Assembly: GCA_028673005.1 (NCBI GenBank) | Contig: CM054114.1 | Location: 12,369,108 to 12,433,107 of the forward strand | Source: Tanypteryx hageni | Taxonomy: Eukaryota; Arthropoda; Insecta; Odonata; Petaluridae | DNA length: 64,000 nt | Reading direction: 5' to 3' | In this document: positions 57,515 through 64,000 of the stretch, piece after piece | Layout: each line of letters begins with the position of its first letter | How positions within the stretch are numbered: the stretch's first letter is position 1 | Notes under the pieces: model-generated | What the model was told of the DNA's origin: nothing | Databases searched by the model: none | The model's input: only the letters and a program-made list of their open reading frames with translations | Position numbers and translations under genes: made by a program

Positions 57515-58897
57515 CTGGTAACCCTCGCCGTGCGCGGGATCGCCGAGCGCGGAATAGCTCTAATGCGGTTGAACTATGCACGACCAAGATCACTGTGCGC
57601 GGAATACGGTTCGCATTAGCGCGGTTTTCCTAAATGCTTCTCGTGCTGCGGACGCATCCAAAAATTCCCGAATGTCGCCAATAATTCAGCATTAACTTTT
57701 TTTAATCATTAGATCAATTTTCAAATTTCATACCGTACTGTACATATTTGTCAAGATTTTTATAGCGATTTCCAACTTTTATTTTCGGGAATAACTCACA
57801 ATAATGCTCTACTAAAAAATTAAGAGAGAGAGAGAAGGAGATAGGCTGTATTGCGAAACATTACTCTGCTCGAGAAATTTACAGCCGACGGGCCAAAGTT
57901 TAATACAACATAAACACATATCATTGAAGCAATGGATAGATTACCAAATGAAAATGCATGCCAGTGCTCGGTTGAATTTACAATTTTAACAGCTATTGAT
58001 GTAATTAGAGAGGCATGTCAACCATGAAAGCTTGCTAGGAAACGCTCTGTCATGAAATTGTGAATGGCTTTATATGATTAGCCAGCATTCAGGAGAAGGT
58101 TGAAAAAACGGTTACCCTTGCAAATACTGTTGGAAGTGAGGGATATAGCAATATAAAGGAGGAAGAGGATGAAGAGTTAATCCCGTCCCACAAGGAGGAG
58201 ATAAAAAATGAGAAGTTGGAAAATTAATGGCCTCTGATGTGGATGCTGGTGAAGAAACAGAGGAATGAGAAGATGAAGAGCAGCAAAGAGCTGAATTAAC
58301 ATGCAATGGAATGACATAGAGTCTAAAAGCAGCAGAGTTTCTCAAAGAGAAGATTTTGCAGGAAGATCCTGACTTTCAAATATCTATGAACTTTAAGAGA
58401 TCTACTGACGATGCTATGGCTTCCTTTGTGCACATTTATAAAAACTTCATCAAGCCGACAACTTCATTGACTCTGCCCAATCCCTCTCAACCTCTGCAAG
58501 CAGCTCCACCAATTAAAAAGTCTCCTCTTTAACTCGTAACCTAAGTTATCTTTCCAGTCATTTCTTTTTAGTTTCTGTCATCGTAAATTTTTTGCCCTAA
58601 TGCTTTGTTTTACTTGTTTAGTACTTTTACACTGATTTTAGTTAGAAAATTATATCACTTTCTACGTTTTTATAATTTATTATTGGAATTTTTGTTTGTT
58701 TCTTTATCTTATCTAAGTGACATTAAAATTTATATTTAATTTCGCAATGGTTATTATTTATAATTTTTTGGTCTAACATCCTAGGCCTTGGAGCGTAACT
58801 CCATTTTTGCTATTAAATCAATACCTCGTGGAAAGCGGAATCACCGTGCGAGGTCTTTCGCCAGGGCCTATCCCTCGCATTCGGCGGAGGTTACCTG
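57515..58897 (+). mobile_element. pogo/Tigger-like DNA transposon, internally decayed
   Basis: The left end is CTGGTAACCCTCGCCGTGCG with CGGGAT following. The right end in reverse is CAGGTAACCTCCGCCGAATG with CGAGGGAT following. These GC-rich ends with an internal GCGCGGAAT match pogo/Tigger style. A TA precedes the left end, and CA, probably a mutated TA, follows the right end. The 1.4-kb length is shorter than an autonomous Tigger, and only the C-terminal part of a transposase can be seen inside. Confidence 0.7.
58010..58532 (+). pseudogene. Tigger-like transposase C-terminal remnant
   Basis: The best-preserved stretch is 58320-58532, 70 codons ending in a stop. It reads through an acidic block LKAAEFLKEKILQEDPDFQ, then FKRSTDDAMASFVHIYKN and a Pro-rich end. 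This follows the usual Tigger/CENP-B-like C-terminus: an acidic region, a short helix with R..D.A...Y, and a low-complexity tail. Upstream (58010-58300) several stops break acidic and Glu-rich segments such as MASDVDAGEETEE. The DDE catalytic core is not recognisable. Family assignment depends partly on the flanking terminal repeats. Confidence 0.5.
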
Positions 58898-59399
58898 CAT
58901 TTATATTTTTGGCAATGTTTCGTGTTTCGTGGCGTGCAGAAAATTCGCGTAATTTTTATCAAATCGTGTATGTTTGGTCTGTTTTTTCGATATTTTAAAT
59001 TAGGCTGAGTGGTGCAGCATCATTTTCAAAAGCCGTCGGTTTTCACGCAGAATTAAAATACTGTTACCATATACTTATTTTTAATAGAATTTCAGTCAGC
59101 GATAGTGTAGGTAGTAACACTTTTATTAAAATTGGGTGATTGGAATTATATCATCTAAAATGCCTCTTATATCTTGCCACGGCTCCTGGTTCTTCCATTA
59201 TTATTATTGCGTATGAATCATGGACATCTGTATCTCATTCGCATGCATTGACAGAAGGATCAACCGGGAGTAACTGCACCGTTTTAGAGGAGTACGAGAA
59301 AACATTAAAGATTGTAATTTTTATTCTTACTTCAGCTTGCATGGAATTAAAGGCGGTGATTTTAAGATAGCGAATTACGCTATAAAACGTTGTAAGGAC
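58898..59399. other. AT-rich non-coding sequence
   Basis: A 76-codon frame at 59140-59370 has no feature that supports a gene. Confidence 0.35.
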
Positions 59400-59542
59400 G
59401 TCCATACAGACAAAAGGGATAGGAAATGTTTTCTTGTATCACGGTGATGGGAATTGCTAGGAGCATGTTCGCAGCATTGAAGCCACTGCCACCCACCAAC
59501 AAGGTTACCTGCAGGGTATAATGTAGATGTAGAAGTAAATTA
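59400..59542 (+). mobile_element. Second LINE 3' end, same family as 4.2 kb
   Basis: CCACTGCCACCCACCAACAA, GGTTACCTGCAGGGTATAAT and GTAGATGTAGAAGTAA match the 3' end at 4738-4803. The preceding bases (CAGACAAAAGGGATAGG) may be a decayed RYKGSFF-coding region. Only the extreme 3' end remains. Confidence 0.6.
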
Positions 59543-59560
59543 TTGAGATACTAAATGAAA

Positions 59561-59665
59561 TAGCCCGTTTAAAACGGGCTTTGTAATCAAACAATCGGCT
59601 GAGATATTGATTGTCTTATAGGAGATTGAAATCACCCTCTGGAGTCGAACCCGGGATCTTTTTTG
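59561..59665. repeat. Hairpin plus B-box-like repeat
   Basis: A perfect palindrome AGCCCGTTT-A-AAACGGGCT begins at about 59563. About 70 bp on lies GGAGTCGAACCCGGGATC, whose reverse complement contains a perfect B box, GGTTCGACTCC. The pairing of a hairpin with an isolated B box recalls the 54.2- and 57.3-kb repeats, though here the B box points back towards the hairpin. Possibly a tRNA-related remnant. Confidence 0.4.
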
Positions 59666-59769
59666 AAAACTTTTTGTCATTCGCTATTGGTACGTGATCG
59701 TAGCAATCCTGCGAAATTTGGTTGCGTGGGTTCAGTATTCAATTTAAGGCACTTTCTATTGATCGTCCT

Positions 59770-59944
59770 GTCTCCAATCCTCCTCTCTCCAATCCTCCTC
59801 CCTCCCATTCTCCCTCCCTCCCCCTTCTCTCTTTCTCTGGAAAAATATATTTCCAGTCTCAATCTCGCCCTAATAAAGAACATTATATATCTATCTCTCC
59901 CTCTACCTTTTTCTGTTTCCCTCCATCTACCTCCTCTGTCTCCC
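59770..59944. repeat. CT-rich pyrimidine tract, interrupted
   Basis: CCTCCTCTCTCCAATCC and TCCCTCCCTC units to about 59835, then a second CT-rich part at 59890-59944. Frames on both strands are compositional. Confidence 0.7.
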
Positions 59945-60225
59945 TCAACGCTTTCTTTACGCATACAGTAAGGGTTGAGACGACAATACAATCTCGAGGC
60001 TTAACAGTGACATGGTCGGCAAGGTAACATATGGTTAAAAAGTTTAAATTTTTTCAATAAATATGATTTAAACGTAGAAATTGAGCGATTTTATATCGTA
60101 GGCAAAATATGACGATAAGAATAAGAAATTGTATTTATTTTTATTTAAAACGGTCCAGATCCGAAGATCGTGGGTAAATTATTTATAATTTTAATTTGAG
60201 GAAGGTTAATTTGTAACTGCGCTTA
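59945..60225 (+). repeat. Interspersed repeat, copy 2 of a 0.3-kb direct pair
   Basis: Homologous to 30967-31275 in the same orientation, with the same block order and a preceding CT-rich stretch in both. This copy is not followed by the GACGGACC minisatellite. Confidence 0.75.
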
Positions 60226-60385
60226 AATAAGCCATAAAAATATGTTATTAATGTTTTATAATGGAAATTAATTTATTGCTAAATACATCGTCAATCTAAA
60301 TCGTCGAATGTATTTAATTACTAATGTTTTGCTATCTAATATTCATAAGGTATTTCTTTTATAAGCGTACAAAGTCGACCAAACG
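60226..60385. other. AT-rich non-coding sequence
   Basis: Nothing recognised. Confidence 0.4.
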
Positions 60386-60411
60386 TATATACGTATATGA
60401 GAAAGTTTGTG

Positions 60412-60412
<1 letters not shown>

Positions 60413-60473
<61 letters not shown>
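60413..60473. repeat. (AT)n microsatellite, about 30 units
   Basis: Uninterrupted AT repeat, the longest in the window. Immediately to its left, TATATACGTATATGAGAAAGTTT (60386-60408) resembles the end of the GAGAAAGTA hairpin family in reverse orientation. Confidence 0.95.
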
Positions 60474-60475
<2 letters not shown>

Positions 60476-60682
60476 ATGAGTTCTCTCTCTGTAGCTGATG
60501 AAGGAATAACTCAGAAAGCTTCTACGTTTGTGATGTTTCTGTGTTGTTTTAGTGTTCTTTTACGTGTGTCGCTTCGACATCCCCAGGGCCTCGCCAACCT
60601 GGTGAGTGTTCACTGGGCTTCCTCATACCAACATCTTGTTGCCATCCATATATCCATTTTACCTTTCCTTTTCCGTAAGTTG

Positions 60683-60722
<40 letters not shown>
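60683..60722. repeat. (AT)n microsatellite, about 20 units
   Basis: A second uninterrupted AT array 210 bp after the first. The intervening unique sequence has balanced composition. Confidence 0.95.
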
Positions 60723-60724
<2 letters not shown>

Positions 60725-60737
60725 CGCCGTTTATTTT

Positions 60738-61525
60738 ACTTTCTCATATACGTAGTATATTGAGAAAGTATTGTGATCGTGAAAAAATTCGACTTCGAGA
60801 TTTTGATGGAAATATGTACACATTTTAGGTGTCCCTGAGTGCATAAAAGTGGGTTTCGCCATGCCGTCTGTCTTTCTGTCAGTCAGCCTGTCTGTCTGTT
60901 CGCCGTTCTTGGGCCCAAACGTGTGCATAAAATCGAATTATATCTCGTATTTATGCAAAATATAATCTTTTGCAGACCCTTTTTCATAAAAATGAGATAT
61001 TGCACAAAAATAATGGGTAGTTTATTCTTGGGGAATTTTAGAAAACTTTGATTTACTCAAAAATGGTTCCAGAGAATTTGATTAAAATCAATCCAATTGT
61101 AGAGCCTGATGTCACAAATAATACTCCGCAAGCCTCGTATTTTTTAGAGTCACTATATGGCGTCCAGTGACATTACAATGCACGCTAAGCTACCTTACCT
61201 AAGCCTTATGACGTCACGCCTCAGCCGCGATCCATTCAAAATCTTACTACAGCCTTACGGTTTAACTAAATCGAATGATATCTCATATTTGTGGATAATA
61301 TCATTCGTAAAAGACATTCTGAAGAAAAGAACGATATTGCGTCACAATTAAGGGTACATTATTCTAGGATATTTTGAAACAAAATTCGATATATTCAAAC
61401 ATGGCTATAAGGATTTTGATTAAAATCCATCCAATCGTACAGCCTGATGTCACAAATATTACTAACCAAGCCATATGTCCCAAAAGTTTACTATATATCG
61501 TCCAGTGGCATTATTTCTGTACAAA
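60738..61525 (+). repeat. GAGAAAGTA hairpin repeat with a duplicated downstream module
   Basis: It starts with hairpin TACTTTCTCATATAC / GAGAAAGTA (60738-60771). It continues through ATTCGACTTCGAGATTTTGA and GCCATGCCGTCTGTC and a GTCTGTCTG microsatellite (about 60863-60900). Two related modules follow: one, about 60928-61175, begins AAATCGAATTATATCTCG, and the other, about 61268-61513, begins AAATCGAATGATATCTCAT. They share GATTAAAATC.ATCCAAT, AGCCTGATGTCACAAAT and CGTCCAGTG.CATT. It is non-coding. Confidence 0.75.
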
Positions 61526-61893
61526 ACCCTCGGCGCACGTGTCAAAGGGGAGGGGGAATACATCCGGAGATTCCCTAGTCCAGCGTTTCTCAACCGGTGG
61601 GACGCGTCCCACTGGTGGGACTCGAAAGCCTTCTAGGTGGTACTCGAGCGATTTGAAGATATTTTGGTAGCCCAATCGGTTATGGGTAACCTGGGAGTAT
61701 ATTGTTATCTCTAAAAAGGACCGAAGAAAATGTTTCAGAGAAGCAATTTGACAACAAATGACAGGGACCGATGATATGAGGTAAATCCGATCATAAAACC
61801 TATTCCAGAGATTTCATTTTCGGTCCTTCTTCGAATGTCTGCCGCTGGCTCACGAAACCTCCAGACTCGAACAGTCATGTACACTGTACTGCA

Positions 61894-61963
61894 GGAAATA
61901 CGGTAGCACCCCTGCTGTACAATCCTGCTGTACATTGTACAGCAGGGGGGCTACCGAATTTCC
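61894..61963. repeat. Long hairpin in the hAT 5' region
   Basis: Arms 61894-61922 and 61935-61963 pair at 27 of 29 positions around a 12-base loop. Inside each arm is CCCCTGCTGTACAA or its complement, and CTGCTGTACA is also repeated in the loop. Its place, about 310 bp from the terminus, suits a subterminal transposase-binding or regulatory structure, which is an inference. Confidence 0.85.
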
Positions 61964-62170
61964 TTGGGAGCCTAAACCTCCCTAATTACCCCGCTCACCG
62001 TCACAAAGGAACAATGAAAAATGCGTTGCTTGGTGCTTTATCTTTTTTACTACCTTCCTATTTATTTTTCTGGGAAAATATCAAAATGCTTAAGCATCAC
62101 GGGAAATATCTTTTGCGTATTGTGGTATTTTCCTCCTAGCCCTCTGCTGCATTCTCATTTAGTAATGTGA

Positions 62171-62321
62171 ATGATCTTAGTGAAGATTGTCGTTTTACCT
62201 GGAGTGGAAGAAGTACGTTTGTATTGTGTGATTTCAAGGAGGAAGAGAAGCTATACTTTTCACCATTTCTGCCACTAAGCCAGCGAAACACCAACCTGGG
62301 AAACAATTTTGTTCCAGAAAG
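62171..62321 (+). other. Candidate 5' untranslated exon of the hAT transposase gene
   Basis: It ends at CCAGAAAG|GTGAGT, a near-perfect splice donor at 62322. A short open frame (62171-62278, about 35 codons) closes before the donor. Transcription start and exon limits are not visible. The exon is inferred from the strong donor and the matching acceptor just before the transposase ATG. Confidence 0.45.
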
Positions 62322-63189
62322 GTGAGTTATTTTTATATTAATGTAATAAGTTTAATGAAATCAGTACTACTTATTCACACAGATAGAAACGCCATTCTAC
62401 TTTAGTTTTTTAAAAGACTTATTGCGTATATTGCTTTTTGTAATGTTTGACAATTCCCCCAGATAAAAGTCATTGAACAGTTTATTTGTCCACAAACATG
62501 AAACATTATATTACCCCAGAGTCTTGATTTATCGAAGCTGAAGGGACAGCACCGATTTCCGACAATCAAAATCAAATGATAAGAAACGTCTCAAATCAGA
62601 AAATACGTTCCGATTTTCATGTAAAATATCATTAAAGAACTCCATCACCTATTTTCCCGGTATGTATGGTAAACATAAATGCCGCGAAACCTGCCATACA
62701 TACGAGTCAACTTTGATGCGATTATATCGAAGATTACACTTTTCATTTACAGATTTTCAAATCAATTCTTTACCAAATTTTTTCTCATGCGCCTCGAGTT
62801 AAACGGAACCTCTCTAATCTTCTAATAATCTCATCTAATTGAGACTGCATTGTAATTATATTCTACTAAAATATTAAAATATCAATACACATTTAGTGCA
62901 GCGCTGTTACGACAGAATATCTAGAGCCATTTCTTATCCTTACTGTCGCTAAACAATCACTGACTTTTCTTAGACCATGGGTAATGAGATGATGTTTTAT
63001 CCTGTTTGTATTTCCATATTTATTTATTATTTTTATATAATTATCTAATGATTTATAGTAGCTAAGTATATTTTCTTTGTATGATATACGACTTCATTTT
63101 TAGTGTAATGGTAGTAATAATTTCAATTCATTCTTCAAATCCAATTTCATTTTCACTTATTGCTTTATATTTACATTTTTTACCCTCAG
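62322..63189 (+). other. Candidate intron, 868 nt
   Basis: Begins GTGAGT and ends in a T-rich run and TTTTTTACCCTCAG, seven bases before the transposase start codon. The AT-rich interior has no open frame. The signals are strong, but no transcript can be checked here. Confidence 0.5.
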
Positions 63190-63196
63190 AATCAAA

Positions 63197-64000
63197 ATGA
63201 GTAACAAAGGACTTAAAAGATTTGGATTAATCTCATTGGAAACAACGAACTCTGAAGAAGGGATTCCAGCGGAGAAGAGACAGAAAAAGAGCGTTAGAAG
63301 AAAGTACAACAAAAGCTACATACAGTATGAATTTTCGAAGAGAGGAACTGATAATGCACCTGTTCCATTATGTGTCGTATGTGGAGAAACATTAACGAAT
63401 GATGAAGGAATGAAGCCTAAAAATTTGAAGAGACATTTGGAGGGAAAACATCCGCACTTTAAAGATAAGCCTATTGATTATTTTCAACAACTTAATTCAG
63501 CAATGCAAGCTCAACAAAATGATACGCTTGCTTTTTCAAATGTTGGCTCTGCCGCCCTTTGCGCATTCTTTTTAGTCTCTTTGCGAATTGCGAAATGTAA
63601 AAAGCCATACACAATAGGTGAAACATTAATAAAACCAGTGATGATAGATGCTTGCAGAGAGGTTCTTGGCGATGGAGCAGTAAATAAGATTACTACTATC
63701 CCACTTTCAAACGATACAGTTAAGCGTCGCATTGAAAGCATGTCTTGTGATATCGAGGTTCAACTCATTACCCGTTTGAAAAAATCACAGCTTTTTTCTC
63801 TTCAGTTAGATGAATCTTTGAATATTTTGAGCAGTGCCATTTTAACGGGATATGTTAGATATGTCTATGAAGGCGAATTACTTGAGGATATTTCAATGGT
63901 TTGTAGTTTGCAGACAAAAACAAGTTCAGAAATATTCCGCGTTATTAATGATTACTTTTTAAATAAGGGCCTAGATTGGAAATATTTAATTGGTCTTTGT
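63197..64000 (+). CDS. hAT transposase with ZBED-type zinc finger (N-terminal 268 codons, partial)
   Basis: The frame is open from ATG at 63197 to the last base. Residues 1-40 are basic and disordered. Residues 41-90 form a BED-type finger with Cys59, Cys62, His80 and His85. After it, AFFLVSLRIAKCKKPYTIGE (123-142) and IPLSNDTVKRRI (168-179) match the conserved N-terminal half of ZBED5/GTF2IRD2-type hAT transposases. SLQLDES places the first catalytic aspartate of the RNase H-like fold at Asp205, and VRYVYEGE and a WKYLIGLC end follow as in the family. Family proteins usually have about 600-700 residues, so roughly 40 percent is seen. No stop or frameshift occurs. It would act in the nucleus to excise and insert its own element. 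Domestication is possible but less likely, given the flanking terminal repeat. Confidence 0.9.
   Translation, partial: MSNKGLKRFGLISLETTNSEEGIPAEKRQKKSVRRKYNKSYIQYEFSKRGTDNAPVPLCVVCGETLTNDEGMKPKNLKRHLEGKHPHFKDKPIDYFQQLNSAMQAQQNDTLAFSNVGSAALCAFFLVSLRIAKCKKPYTIGETLIKPVMIDACREVLGDGAVNKITTIPLSNDTVKRRIESMSCDIEVQLITRLKKSQLFSLQLDESLNILSSAILTGYVRYVYEGELLEDISMVCSLQTKTSSEIFRVINDYFLNKGLDWKYLIGLC

Larger units (their letters stand above)
61581..64000 (+). mobile_element. Autonomous hAT transposon, left part; runs past window end
   Basis: The left terminal repeat is CAGCGTTTCTCAACCGGTGG, a classic hAT end, preceded by ccctagtc (61573-61580) as the presumed 8-bp target copy. The terminal region holds a 16-bp palindrome GTGGGACGCGTCCCAC (61597-61612). 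A 29-bp-arm hairpin lies at 61894-61963. An untranslated exon candidate, an intron and an open transposase frame follow. The right end is outside the window, so completeness is unproven, but everything visible is intact. Confidence 0.85.

Noticed and set aside
60407..60763. 118-codon plus-strand frame between AT arrays
   Set aside because: Both ends are AT microsatellites read as Ile-Tyr, and the middle has no domain.
12858..61216. TGACGTCA palindromes at about 12858, 27931 and 61209 as CRE sites
   Set aside because: An 8-mer is expected about once per 65 kb by chance, and no promoter context supports function.
1..64000. CRISPR arrays, rRNA genes, bacterial operons or viral genomes
   Set aside because: No regularly spaced direct repeats with unique spacers, no rRNA-like conserved sequence, and no dense coding were seen. 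The content is animal nuclear DNA.

Overview
This window looks like about 64 kb of nuclear DNA from an arthropod, most likely an insect. It is AT-rich and has no operons or dense coding. Its content is typical animal transposon debris: a 5'-truncated non-LTR retrotransposon end with a TGTAGA-type tail, several hAT miniature elements, pogo/Tigger-like elements, a piggyBac-like miniature element and tRNA-derived repeats. The assignment rests only on these families and on base composition. No host protein-coding gene could be recognised, so the window is either intergenic or lies inside a very large intron.

Layout. 0-10 kb: hAT miniature element, CR1/Jockey-type LINE 3' end, hairpin repeats. 10-26 kb: hAT miniature elements at 10.4 and 25.0 kb, a cluster of hairpin/GACGGAC repeats at 15.4-19.9 kb, a Tigger-like miniature element at 20.9 kb, and a pair of divergent tRNA-like sequences at 25.6 kb. 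26-36 kb: GC- and G-rich tracts, a piggyBac-like miniature element at 29.1 kb, one arm of a 0.9-kb inverted repeat, a GACGGACC minisatellite, a set of GGTACTT palindromes, a 0.5-kb GGGAGAAAG array and a GGGGCCCC-rich hAT element. 36-53 kb: mostly featureless AT-rich sequence with purine tracts at 40 kb, the second inverted-repeat arm at 44 kb and a 1-kb pyrimidine tract at 51-52 kb. 53-64 kb: a hAT C-terminal fossil, a 522-bp foldback carrying two tRNA-like units with 16-bp target duplications, Tigger-like and LINE remnants, hairpin repeats, and finally the left end of an apparently intact autonomous hAT element. Its ZBED-type transposase is still open at base 64000.

The only convincing open coding sequence is that hAT transposase. 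It has a recognisable left terminal repeat, an upstream untranslated exon candidate, good splice signals and an undisturbed 268-codon frame. Nearly all other long open frames lie in pyrimidine or purine simple repeats and are not genes.

The most unusual items are the tRNA-bearing foldback at 55.4-56.0 kb and its degenerate relative at 25.6 kb, a hairpin-plus-GACGGAC repeat architecture shared by about eleven loci, and the hAT element with its subterminal 29-bp hairpin.
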